Shown one piece after another: positions 8,094-16,749 of a stretch of 64,000 nt of DNA (position 1 is its first letter; every line of letters starts with the position of its first letter). The stretch is from assembly GCA_020634755.1 (NCBI GenBank), contig JACKBC010000015.1, positions 1 to 64,000 of the forward strand. Direction: 5' to 3'. The translations under genes and the position numbers were made by a program. A model generated the notes under the pieces. That model was not told the origin of the DNA. It was given only the letters and a program-made list of their open reading frames with translations, and did not search any database. Source of the stretch: Caldilineaceae bacterium (GTDB lineage: Bacteria; Chloroflexota; Anaerolineae; Caldilineales; Caldilineaceae).

Positions 8094-9071
8094 CTATGCG
8101 GAATAGACCTCTGGGTTCACTACGTTTTCTGGCCGTTCACCACCGAAGAAAGCCAGGACGCGCTCCACGGCCATCTGCTCCATGCGCGTGCGGCCATCGG
8201 CCGTGACGCCGGCAATGTGCGGCGTAGCAAGGACGCGCTCATGGTCGCGCAGCCGCGAATCCAGAGCGACCGGCTCTGGCTCGAATACATCCAGCCCGGC
8301 GCCGGCCAGCTTGCCAGAATCCAACGCCTCGAGCAACGCACTGGCATCCACCAGCGGCCCGCGCGCCAGATTGAGCACATAGGCGCCGTCTTTCATGGTG
8401 GCAATGCGCTCGGCGTTGATCAAGTGATGGGTCTCGGGCGTGGCCGGCACGTGGACGCTGAGGAAATCGGCCTGCGCCACCACCTCATCCAGCGTGGCCC
8501 AACGCACGCCAATGGCAGCCGCCTGTTCTGCCGTTACATAGGGATCATACGCCACCACTTCCATCTCCAGCCCCAGGCGGCAGATCTGCGCCACGCGGCG
8601 CCCAATGCGCCCCAGCCCCACCAGCCCCAGCGTTTTGCCCTGCACTTCGGTGCCGATCATATAGCCCGCGCGGGGACCCCATTTGCCCGCCGCCAAATTA
8701 GCGTTGCCATATTTGAGCCGTTTGGCCAGCCCCAGCAACATGGCCACCGTATGTTCGGCTGTCGATTCGGTGGGACCGTCCGGCGTGTGAACGCAGACAA
8801 TACCGCGCGCCGTGGCCGCTTCTAAATCCAAGTTATCGATGCCAATGCCGGTGCGGGCAATAATGCGCAAATTGGGCAGCTGCTCTAGCAGCGCCGCATC
8901 ATAGCGGATCAGCGACGAGGCCAAGATGGCCTGGGCCGGCAGCGCGCTGGCGACCGGCGACTCTGTTGGCGCGGCGCGCTGTACAATTTTTACATCCGCC
9001 GGGAATTGGCCCTTTACATCTGAAAAAGGAGGGACTTCGACCCAAACGTGGGTTAGCTTTGGTGTGTTCAT
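8094..9071 (-). CDS. D-2-hydroxyacid dehydrogenase (phosphoglycerate dehydrogenase-like)
   Basis: This 325-residue NAD-dependent D-isomer 2-hydroxyacid dehydrogenase has the Rossmann signature GKTLGLVGLGRIGRRVAQ. Catalytic Arg lies in LNLARGPLVDASALLEAL, Glu in LDVFEPEP, and His in TPHIAGVT. The substrate-binding region IARTGIGIDNLDL is also typical. It lacks the C-terminal ACT domain of regulated SerA enzymes. It could therefore be a short SerA, a glyoxylate/hydroxypyruvate reductase or a sugar-acid dehydrogenase. The start is ATG 9071 with GGAG six bases upstream (TTG 9074 is the alternative). It sits between the nagB-like gene and the permeases. Confidence 0.88.
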   Translation of the reverse strand: MNTPKLTHVWVEVPPFSDVKGQFPADVKIVQRAAPTESPVASALPAQAILASSLIRYDAALLEQLPNLRIIARTGIGIDNLDLEAATARGIVCVHTPDGPTESTAEHTVAMLLGLAKRLKYGNANLAAGKWGPRAGYMIGTEVQGKTLGLVGLGRIGRRVAQICRLGLEMEVVAYDPYVTAEQAAAIGVRWATLDEVVAQADFLSVHVPATPETHHLINAERIATMKDGAYVLNLARGPLVDASALLEALDSGKLAGAGLDVFEPEPVALDSRLRDHERVLATPHIAGVTADGRTRMEQMAVERVLAFFGGERPENVVNPEVYSA

Positions 9072-9230
9072 CAAAACTCCGTTCTGGATGTACGAGTTAC
9101 GATGTACGATTTACCAAATTTATTCGTTGCAATCTGTTGTCTACGCTTGAACTCGCATGAGTTTACAAGCCACGAAACAATTCAGTTAACGAAGCAACCT
9201 CATAAATCGTATATCCCAAATCGTAAATAT

Positions 9231-10109
9231 CTACGCCGCCATTTGAGGGAGAGGCGGCTGGGCGGTTTCATGTTCAGTTATTATGGCAAAATCGGGGTGA
9301 GCGCGCAACAACGTGACGGGATAGTTCACATCTTCGCCGCTATCATCGTTTGCATCTGGGCTGCCAAAGAGGGCCATGCGCAAGGCCGTGCGTTGCCAGA
9401 CGCCGCCTTGGCAATAGAGCCGAATGCGGCGGGCAGCCAAAATATCGGCCAGGCCCAGCGTAACGGCCATGGGGGGCAGCGCAGCAAAATTGCCCGAGGC
9501 GGCGCGGCTGGCGTTCATCACCACCGTTTCTGGCGCAAGCTGCACGAGACGTGTCTGGCTTTGCTTGAACTCCGCTGGCGTCAATTGAAACCAGCGGCTA
9601 ATCGGCGGCTCGTTAAACGCAATGTGGCCGTGGATGCCAATGCCGCCATAACAAGTGTCGATCCCGCCAATGGCCGCCATATCGGCACTGATCTGGTCAA
9701 TGTGGGTTGGGTCTGGAAAGTGCAGTTGATCGGAAGGAATGGCGAGGTCGGGCGGTAGTTGGTCAAAGAGCATGCGCCGGGCAAAGCCGCGAAAGCTAAG
9801 CGGATGGTCCGCGGCAATCAACCGGCCTTGCCAATCGCAATATTCGTCCATAAAGAAAGCGTGGACGTCGCGCCAGGCAATTTCTTCCTGGGTGCAGATT
9901 TGCGCCAAAATGGGGAAATGACCAACCGGCCCCACCGGCAGAATTAAACGCGTGGGGCGATTGGCCGCGTTGTTGGCCGCTATCTCATCGGCAATGGCGC
10001 GGGCAAAGTGCTGGTTGAGCGCATTTAGATCGGGCAAGATGGTGAGCGGAACAGGGCTGCGGGTCGCAAGCGCATCCGCTGGAATGTGGTAGATAGAAGA
10101 CAAGTTCAT
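9231..10109 (-). CDS. Glucosamine-6-phosphate deaminase-like protein (NagB family)
   Basis: This 292-residue member of the NagB/6-phosphogluconolactonase fold probably acts on an amino-sugar phosphate. It keeps the phosphate loop LPVGPVGHFPIL and the general-base motif FMDEYCDW. Its active-site loop reads GGIGIHGHIAFNEP, where classical NagB has GGVGxDGHIAFNEP. The aspartate used for ring opening in E. coli NagB is therefore a histidine here, while the following His and Glu are kept. It is about 25 residues longer than E. coli NagB. It is first in the run leading to the dehydrogenase and permeases, suggesting sugar-derivative catabolism. The N-terminal ATG at 10109 lacks an obvious ribosome site. 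Confidence 0.8.
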   Translation of the reverse strand: MNLSSIYHIPADALATRSPVPLTILPDLNALNQHFARAIADEIAANNAANRPTRLILPVGPVGHFPILAQICTQEEIAWRDVHAFFMDEYCDWQGRLIAADHPLSFRGFARRMLFDQLPPDLAIPSDQLHFPDPTHIDQISADMAAIGGIDTCYGGIGIHGHIAFNEPPISRWFQLTPAEFKQSQTRLVQLAPETVVMNASRAASGNFAALPPMAVTLGLADILAARRIRLYCQGGVWQRTALRMALFGSPDANDDSGEDVNYPVTLLRAHPDFAIITEHETAQPPLPQMAA

Positions 10110-10171
10110 GAGACGTCTGAATTCTAGTGTATTGAAGGGGTATGTGTGATAGCCGAGTCAAGGCGGCTAAC

Positions 10172-10237
10172 GTGCATCGCACTGCCCAGCAGAACAGCCG
10201 TACAATAGCCGCATTTGCCGGCAGGGCGTCGCACGTG
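10172..10237 (+). mobile_element. 66-bp GTGCGACGCAC-type inverted-repeat element, copy 1
   Basis: Ends GTGCATCGCACTGCCC and GCAGGGCGTCGCACG are imperfect inverted repeats. The interior CAGAACAGCCGT matches, in the opposite orientation, the element at 27754-27819 beyond the far end of the island. Confidence 0.65.
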
Positions 10238-10484
10238 AGTTACTATATTACAATTGTGAACACACCATACAACATACGCAAGACTGGCGTAAAGATTGCC
10301 AGCCCAACCGTGCTGTCTCTCCTGGGGCTATACGGGTGCTGTGTAAGCCGTTCTTATTGGCCCTTTTGCTTCCACGAGATCCCGTTGCGCCCAAACTATT
10401 TTATCATAGAGGAGGGTTGAACGAAATCCCAATTGCGACGCCGGTGTGAAGGCATCGCGTACCTTAAAAAAGCAGGGTTAAAAC

Positions 10485-10534
10485 CCGCGGCTGACACGGA
10501 GAAGCGGTCTCAACCGCTTGCCATTTAGCCGCGG
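10485..10534. repeat. Nested perfect hairpin
   Basis: The outer arms CCGCGGCT (10485-10492) and AGCCGCGG (10527-10534) are perfect inverted repeats. Within them AAGCGGT (10502-10508) pairs with ACCGCTT (10513-10519). It is not followed by a T-run, so a terminator is unlikely; it may be another small inverted-repeat element. Confidence 0.6.
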
Positions 10535-10999
10535 CGGCTTTTCATTGTGAGCGGCCGGATTGATCCGTTGCGATTACCAAGTTCGCCATGGCCCTACTCG
10601 ATGTGCGGAACCCCCTTGACAAAATTGGTTAAACCGTGCATATTCATCCCATCCCACTAGCGCTACGCGCTTGCCGGCAAGCCGGTGCTAAAGCTGCCTG
10701 GTCTGCTTGAGACGTTCGCGTCCATTTTGAAACGATCGGGTCGCTGGCGCTGGCTGACAGATTTGGCGCTCGCAAGGCGTCTTTAACAATAGGCATTATC
10801 AGAAGACCAACATCACATTGGCTCTTTGGGTTCCCTGGGAGCCGCTTTGGCTCGTTGCTTTGCAGCTCGTGAAACGGTTGCAGAGCAATCGTGACGAGCC
10901 ACGCTCTTCTCTCCTGGCAATACACCGGCCCGCACAAGTCGTGACCACAAGCCTATTACTAATACCATTGCGGTGTACGAATTACAGAAAGGAATCCCG

Positions 11000-11491
11000 A
11001 TGAATCACGATCCGACCACCGGCAAGACCGTTGACCCCGACAACCTCAATGTGGAAAACCCAGATGAATTCCAGATTCGCGTCGATTTTCCCAACGTTCC
11101 ACCCAGGGCCGCTTCTGGTGCAATAGACGACTCTGATATTGAGTTTGGCGTGATGGATACGTTGACCGGCGGCGCGTCGGTGGCCGAACAGATGGAAGAA
11201 CGCTCCAAAAAGGCCATCCTGGCCGCCATGGCCACCATCCAGGAAATGGCCTTACAAACCGACCTCATGCGCAAAGGCATTCCCGGGGGCTCACAGCCGC
11301 GCATGATCAAGATCAAGTTTGGCGTCAACCTGGATTTTGAGGCGGGCGCACTACTGGCCCGGTCCGGCGTGGGCGCCACCATGGAGATCGAGCTGGAGTG
11401 GGCGCGGCGTTCGGACGATGTGCTGCGCGTGCTGCGAGCGGAGACCGATGTGGATCATGCGCTCTTTGCGCCTTCCGAAGGAGAGGAATAA
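11000..11491 (+). CDS. Trypco1-like (trypsin-co-occurring domain 1) small protein
   Basis: This is a 163-residue protein. The C-terminal half (about residues 65-145) has the layout of the trypsin-co-occurring domain 1: a helix ILAAMATIQEMALQTDLM, then RMIKIKFGVNLDFEAGALLARSGVGATMEIELEW. That domain was described in NTP-dependent conflict systems, usually beside trypsin-like proteases and thought to couple effectors to STAND or other switches. The N-terminal 60 residues are acidic and probably flexible. The start at ATG 11000 is supported by AGAAAGGA; an upstream GTG is less likely. It is three bases before the caspase/subtilase gene, so the two are surely co-translated. The domain call rests on pattern memory. 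Confidence 0.68.
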   Translation: MNHDPTTGKTVDPDNLNVENPDEFQIRVDFPNVPPRAASGAIDDSDIEFGVMDTLTGGASVAEQMEERSKKAILAAMATIQEMALQTDLMRKGIPGGSQPRMIKIKFGVNLDFEAGALLARSGVGATMEIELEWARRSDDVLRVLRAETDVDHALFAPSEGEE

Positions 11492-11494
11492 ATT

Positions 11495-14400
11495 ATGTCT
11501 GAAGATTTGCTCTATTTTAACGGCATTAATGGCGACACCGGCAGCTATGATCTGGACCCCATGACCGCCGCTCGTCTTTTTGACGTGCTGCGCGGTGTGG
11601 ATGAAGTAGCAAATATCAAAGAGCTGCAATATCGCGTCCAGTGGGAAAATGATAAACATCTGGGCGTGGTGGAGGGTATCGACGCCACCAAGATTGAAGA
11701 GGCCGGTTGGGGCGTCATCTTTCCAGCAGATATGGAGGGCAAATTTGTACCCGCCGTCAAAGACGCGCTCAAACCGCTGCTGGATCTGCGCAAAGAACAG
11801 GCCGGCGACTATTTCCGCATTTACGAAGGCGTAGACGCGCTGCGCCCCGGCGAATCCAAGAGCGATTTTTTGGTGCGCCACGGCGTGCCGCCGGCCGACC
11901 CGGCCAACCCGCAAAAGATGCCCTACTATCTGCTGCTGGTGGGCGACCCGGAGCAGATGCCCTATCGCTTCCAGTCCCAGCTGGACGTGCAGTACGCCGT
12001 GGGGCGCATCCACTTTGAGACGCTGCCAGAATATGCCAACTACGCCGCCAGCGTGGTCGCCGCCGAAACCGGCCAGGTGACGCTGCCCAAGCAGGCCGCC
12101 TTTTTCAGCGTCATGAATCCCGACGACCCGGCCACCGCGCTCAGCACCACCAAGCTCATGGAGCCGCTGCTGACGCAGATGCAGCCCGAGATGCAAGAGT
12201 GGCGCATTGAGAGCTTTGTGCGCGAGCAGGCCAGCAAAGCGCAGCTCGCCAAACTGCTGGGCGGTGACCAGACGCCAGCGCTGCTCTTCACCGCCAGCCA
12301 CGGCGTGCCCTTTGCATCCGGCAGTGCGCGGCAGATCCCGCACCAGGGCGCACTGCTCTGTGGCGATTGGCCGGGTCCTAAGAACTGGGCCGGTCGTGGC
12401 GCCATTCCGCAAGATCACTATTTTGCCGGCGACGACCTGACCAGTGACGCCAATCTGTTGGGCATGATCGCCTTCTTCTTTGCCTGTTATGGCGGTGGTA
12501 CTCCCCTGCACGATGATTTCCCCAAACCAGGCACAAATCGGCTCAACCAGATTGCACCCAAGCCCTTTGTGTCGCGACTGCCCATGCACATGCTGGGGCG
12601 GGAAAAGGGCGGCGCGCTGGCCGTCATTGGTCACGTGGAGCGGGCGTGGGGCGCTTCCTTCACCTGGGCGCGCAACATTGAGCAGACCGATGTGTTTAAG
12701 AGCACGCTGCAACACATGATGGAGGGCAAGCCGGTGGGCTCGGCGCTGGAATATTTCAACAGCCGCTATGCCACTTGGGCCACCGAGCTGAGCACTACGC
12801 TGCGCGATGTGCATTTTGGTCTGGAGGTGGAGCCGGTCAATATCTCCAGCATGTGGACAGCCCACAACGATGCCCGCGGCTATGCTATTATCGGCGACCC
12901 AGCCGTGCGGTTGAAGCTGGCCCCAAATGGCGATACCGAACAGGCGCGGCCCGAAATCACCGTGCAGCCCATTACGGGTACCATGCAAACGCCTACACCG
13001 CCGGTGGGCGCGCCGCCGGTTGCACCAGCACCGGTCGGTGCGGAAACCACTATAGGCTTCAGTGCCGGGGATGACGCCTCTATGGACAAAGACGCAACCG
13101 GTGCGGCTGACAAGAGCGACGTTAATGTGACCGTTAGCGACAACGCCATAACCGTCTCGACCTATACGGCGGAACAGCTCGCCGCCGACCGTATCCTCTT
13201 TGCCCAGACGCTCATAACGCCGGGCAGCGCCATCGATACAACCGTCTTTGGCAAAGGCTCCAGCGGTAACGCACCGCTGCTCGACCTACACAAAAGCTTG
13301 GTGGCCCAAGCATTGGGCGGAAATCAAAGCGCCACGCGCTCAGGGCAACCCACAGTCTCCTTTAGCCCGGAGATGGAGGAAGAGGAGACTTCTATCCCCA
13401 TTCCGCCCGTCGAGCCACCTGTCGAGACGGATGACGCCGATCAGGCATTTCTGCCGCAGGTGACCGACTTTCTGTGGGTCAACCAGGCGCGCAATGCCTT
13501 CAACGTGACGGGCAAGGGCATAACGGTAGCCGTGCTTGATACGGGACTCAACACCGGACATATTGATTTTACTGGGCGCGTCGCGGCCCAAGTCAACTTT
13601 ACGCCGGACAACGACGGCAATACGGCAGACGCCACCGATGGCAACGGCCACGGCACCAATGTGGGCGGCATTATTGTCGCCGGCGGCAACCATACCGGCA
13701 TGGCGCCCGAAGCTAATATTATTCCCATCAAGGTGCTGCCCAACGCCACTTCCGGTGATTTTGCCTGGATCGATAGCGCCTTGCAGTGGGTAATCGACAA
13801 CCGCGCGGCGCATAATATTTCGGCGGTCTGCATGTCGCTGAGCGATAGCGGCAACTATACATCGGATGGCTTTGGCTTCTTTGCCACGCTGCGCCACGCC
13901 ATGCGGCGCAAAATTCAGACGCTCAAAGCGGCCAATGTGGCCGTCGTCATTGCCGCCGGCAACGACTACTTCCGCCACAACAGTCAGCAGGGCATGGCTT
14001 TCCCGGCCATCATTCGCGAATGCATCAGCGTGGGCGCGGTATACGACGAGGATCAGGATCGCCGCTTTGCCTACAGCAGCGGCGCGCAGGCGCACTCCGC
14101 CAAGCGCGGGCAGATTACCCCGTTCTCGCAGCGGCTGCACGCCAGCGTCGGCCCCGATACGCACACGGATGTTTTCGCGCCCGGCGCGCCAGTCACGGCC
14201 ACGGGACACACTGGCCCCCAAGCCTCCTCTACGCAGAGCGGCACCAGCCAGGCCACACCCGTAGTCACGGGCATTATCCTGCTGCTGCAAGAGTTCTATC
14301 AACGCTGGCGCCACGAACTGCCCACCGTGGATCAGCTGATCCGCTGGCTGCAAGAGGGCGGCGTCCCCATCTTCGACGGCGATGATGAGAATGACAACGT

Positions 14401-14530
14401 GCAGCACACCAACTTGACCTACACCCGCGTGGATGCGCTCTCGGCCTTGGATGCAGCGCGGCGCGAGATTCAGCGTATGGACCTGGCGGAGAAGATGCAG
14501 GGGACGGCCCGGGAACGGGCGCAGGGGTGA
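11495..14530 (+). CDS. Dual protease: N-terminal caspase-like (C25-type) and C-terminal subtilisin-like domains
   Basis: The protein has 1011 residues. Residues about 145-470 form a caspase/gingipain-like domain with the His in FTASHGVPF (His269) and the Cys in FFACYGGG (Cys331). It ends in YAIIGDPAVRL, typical of C25-like peptidases. A Pro/Thr/Gly-rich linker follows (about 480-655). Residues about 660-990 are an S8 subtilase with Asp682 (AVLDTGLNTGH), His719 (GNGHGTNVGG), the oxyanion Asn823 (AAGND) and Ser918 (SGTSQATPVV). All catalytic residues are present. There is no signal peptide or membrane helix, so it should be cytoplasmic. A plausible role is an effector activated by proteolysis, with one protease activating the other. 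The gene follows the Trypco1-like gene by three bases. Confidence 0.88.
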   Translation: MSEDLLYFNGINGDTGSYDLDPMTAARLFDVLRGVDEVANIKELQYRVQWENDKHLGVVEGIDATKIEEAGWGVIFPADMEGKFVPAVKDALKPLLDLRKEQAGDYFRIYEGVDALRPGESKSDFLVRHGVPPADPANPQKMPYYLLLVGDPEQMPYRFQSQLDVQYAVGRIHFETLPEYANYAASVVAAETGQVTLPKQAAFFSVMNPDDPATALSTTKLMEPLLTQMQPEMQEWRIESFVREQASKAQLAKLLGGDQTPALLFTASHGVPFASGSARQIPHQGALLCGDWPGPKNWAGRGAIPQDHYFAGDDLTSDANLLGMIAFFFACYGGGTPLHDDFPKPGTNRLNQIAPKPFVSRLPMHMLGREKGGALAVIGHVERAWGASFTWARNIEQTDVFKSTLQHMMEGKPVGSALEYFNSRYATWATELSTTLRDVHFGLEVEPVNISSMWTAHNDARGYAIIGDPAVRLKLAPNGDTEQARPEITVQPITGTMQTPTPPVGAPPVAPAPVGAETTIGFSAGDDASMDKDATGAADKSDVNVTVSDNAITVSTYTAEQLAADRILFAQTLITPGSAIDTTVFGKGSSGNAPLLDLHKSLVAQALGGNQSATRSGQPTVSFSPEMEEEETSIPIPPVEPPVETDDADQAFLPQVTDFLWVNQARNAFNVTGKGITVAVLDTGLNTGHIDFTGRVAAQVNFTPDNDGNTADATDGNGHGTNVGGIIVAGGNHTGMAPEANIIPIKVLPNATSGDFAWIDSALQWVIDNRAAHNISAVCMSLSDSGNYTSDGFGFFATLRHAMRRKIQTLKAANVAVVIAAGNDYFRHNSQQGMAFPAIIRECISVGAVYDEDQDRRFAYSSGAQAHSAKRGQITPFSQRLHASVGPDTHTDVFAPGAPVTATGHTGPQASSTQSGTSQATPVVTGIILLLQEFYQRWRHELPTVDQLIRWLQEGGVPIFDGDDENDNVQHTNLTYTRVDALSALDAARREIQRMDLAEKMQGTARERAQG

Positions 14531-14682
14531 TGGTTTGTTTTGTTGCGCTGGGTTCTGCATCAGGCTATGATAGGCCGTTCCCTGAATGCGGCTAACGAAG
14601 CCGACTACATCCTCCTCTTTCTGTACAACACATTTTGGAGCTAATTCCTGAACATGTCTATAGCCCGTACGGACAAAACAGC

Positions 14683-16746
14683 ATGAATGCGGCCGAACTT
14701 GAAATCGCCCTACATCGCCGCGACGCCGAAAGTTACCACGTAGATCTACGCTTTCACCTGCCCGCAAGCGACGCCGACGTGCGTCCCGCTGCTCGCGAAC
14801 TGGAACCGCTGCGCCTGGACCGGGCCGCGCTGCTGGCCGCCGCCGACCCAGTGGCCCACGGCCGTGAACTGGCGCAGCGCCTCTTCACCGACGCCAAAAT
14901 TGCCGACCCCTTTGACAAAGTGCGCGCCATCGCAGCCAGCCATGACGCCCCTTTGCGCATCCGCCTCTTTATCGGCCCCAGCGCACCAGAACTACACAAC
15001 CTGCGCTGGGAAACCCTGCTCGACCCCGCCGCAGATCCAGCCACGGAAACGCCGCTGCTGACCAATGAAAATATCGTCTTCTCGCGCTACCTCAGCAGCC
15101 TGGATTGGCGCCCCGTGCGCCTGCGCCCGCAGCGCGACCTGACCGCGCTGGTCGTCATCGCCAACCCCAGCAACATTGCCAAATGGAATATGGCCGCGGT
15201 CAACGTCGAACAGGAACTGGAGACCGCCCGCACTGGCCTGGGCGATATTCCCTGCACCGAACTGGCCGAGCCGGGACGCGCCACGCTCGATAACATGATG
15301 CTGCACCTGCGCGCGGAACCGGATATTCTCTACATCGTGGCCCACGGCGCTCTGCGCGAGAGCGAACCGGTCCTCTATTTAGAAGACGGCGAGAGCGGCA
15401 AGACCAAACCAATACGCGGCAGCGAACTGGTGACGCGCCTGCGCGAACTGCCGGTGCGCCCCCGCCTGATCGTGTTGGCTTCCTGCCAGAGCGCCGGGCT
15501 AGGCAGCAGCGACCTGACCGCCCACGACGAAGGCGCGCTGGCCGCGCTGGGTCCGCAATTGGCCGAGGCTGGCGTCCCCGCCGTGCTGGCCATGCAGGGC
15601 AACATCAGCATGGAGACCGTGCGCCAATTTATGCCGGTCTTCTTCACAGAGCTGCGCCGCGATGGCCAAATCGACCGCGCTTTGGCCGCTGCTCGCAGCC
15701 GCGTGCGAGAGCGCCCTGACTGGTGGATGCCGGTGCTCTATATGCGGCTCAAAAGCGGGCGCATCTGGTATGTGCCGGGCTTTGGGGATGACCGACAGGG
15801 GTTGAAACAGTGGCCAGCGCTGCTGAATGCCATCCAGCGCAAAAAGTGTACACCCATTCTTGGCCCGGGCATTGGTGATAATCTGCTCGGTTCACGCCGC
15901 GAAATTGCTAGCCGCTGGGCCGAAACCTATGCCTTCCCGCTGGAGCCGCACCAACGAGAAGATCTACCACAGGTCGCCCAGTTTGTGGATGTGATTCAGC
16001 AGCGCTTTCAGTTGGAGTCTGAACTGGAAAACCACCTGCGCCGCGAGGTCTGGCAAAAGTTTGGGGCGGCGCTCACACCGGCTATGGAGGCGGCACCTTT
16101 GCAAGAACTGCTCAGCGCGGCGGGCGCTCTCTACCGCAGCCAAAGCGAGCCCACCATTTACCAACTGCTGGCCCAGCTCGACCTACCCATCTACATTACT
16201 ACCAGTCCCGATAACCTGCTCTTTGACGCGCTGGCAGCCCAAGGCAAAAAGCCCATCTACGAATTTTGCCGCTGGAACACCGAGGGGGAACAACTGCCGC
16301 TACTTTATGATGAGGGCCATGATGACCCGCCATCGGCACAACGCCCGCTCATTTATCACCTCTTTGGCCACCTCTCCGCGCCAGAGACGCTGGTCTTAAC
16401 TGAAGATAACTACTTCGACTATCTCATCGGCGTCACCAGCAACAACGACTTGATTCCATCTGAGGTGCGGCGAGCCCTCTCAGATACCGGCCTGCTCTTC
16501 CTGGGTTTCCGGCTGGACGATTGGGATTTCCGCGTGCTTTTTCGCAGCATTGTGCAGCGCGAGGGCGGCAACCGCCGCAGCCGCTATCCGCACATTGCCG
16601 CTCAGATCAATCCCGAAGAGGAGCGCATTCTGGAACCAGCCGGAGCCCGGCAGTATCTGGAGGCCCGCTTTCAGCATACCCATGTCTCCATTTTTTGGGG
16701 CAGCGTGGAGGATTTCCAAAGCGAGCTGCTGGAAAGGTTGCACTAG
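14683..16746 (+). CDS. CHAT protease-SIR2-like fusion effector, copy 1
   Basis: This is a 687-residue cytoplasmic protein. Residues about 90-355 form a CHAT (caspase-like) domain, with His221 in YIVAHGAL and Cys268 in VLASCQSAG. Residues about 380-687 form a SIR2-like (SIR2_2) domain: TPILGPGIGDNLL, ITTSPDNLLFDAL, IYHLFGHL, LVLTEDNYFDYL and LLFLGFRLDDWDFRVLF. The usual NAD-binding Asn of TTNYD is replaced (TTSPD), and the catalytic His of the HxHG position is Phe (HLFG). This SIR2 may be weak or non-enzymatic. ATG 14683 is chosen because it aligns with the start of the paralogue at 22547; a TTG at 14635 is possible. It is followed three bases later by the STAND-WD40 gene. Confidence 0.85.
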   Translation: MNAAELEIALHRRDAESYHVDLRFHLPASDADVRPAARELEPLRLDRAALLAAADPVAHGRELAQRLFTDAKIADPFDKVRAIAASHDAPLRIRLFIGPSAPELHNLRWETLLDPAADPATETPLLTNENIVFSRYLSSLDWRPVRLRPQRDLTALVVIANPSNIAKWNMAAVNVEQELETARTGLGDIPCTELAEPGRATLDNMMLHLRAEPDILYIVAHGALRESEPVLYLEDGESGKTKPIRGSELVTRLRELPVRPRLIVLASCQSAGLGSSDLTAHDEGALAALGPQLAEAGVPAVLAMQGNISMETVRQFMPVFFTELRRDGQIDRALAAARSRVRERPDWWMPVLYMRLKSGRIWYVPGFGDDRQGLKQWPALLNAIQRKKCTPILGPGIGDNLLGSRREIASRWAETYAFPLEPHQREDLPQVAQFVDVIQQRFQLESELENHLRREVWQKFGAALTPAMEAAPLQELLSAAGALYRSQSEPTIYQLLAQLDLPIYITTSPDNLLFDALAAQGKKPIYEFCRWNTEGEQLPLLYDEGHDDPPSAQRPLIYHLFGHLSAPETLVLTEDNYFDYLIGVTSNNDLIPSEVRRALSDTGLLFLGFRLDDWDFRVLFRSIVQREGGNRRSRYPHIAAQINPEEERILEPAGARQYLEARFQHTHVSIFWGSVEDFQSELLERLH

Positions 16747-16749
16747 CAC

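Larger units (their letters stand above)
10110..10999. other. Long intergenic region upstream of the conflict island, with repeat elements
   Basis: About 890 bases hold no convincing gene. They contain a 66-bp inverted-repeat element (10172-10237), a nested hairpin (10485-10534), and near the right edge (about 10962-10978) one end of the 82-bp element family. The short open frames here have odd composition and no ribosome site, so I leave them out. Confidence 0.6.

Noticed and set aside
10644..10937. 97-codon minus-strand open frame upstream of the island
   Set aside because: No ribosome site, unusual composition and no family; more likely degenerate non-coding sequence.
11351..12988. 545-codon minus-strand open frame
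   Set aside because: Antisense of the caspase-like domain, with no recognisable domain; the plus-strand frame has catalytic motifs.
13340..14767. 475-codon minus-strand open frame
   Set aside because: Antisense shadow of the subtilisin domain.
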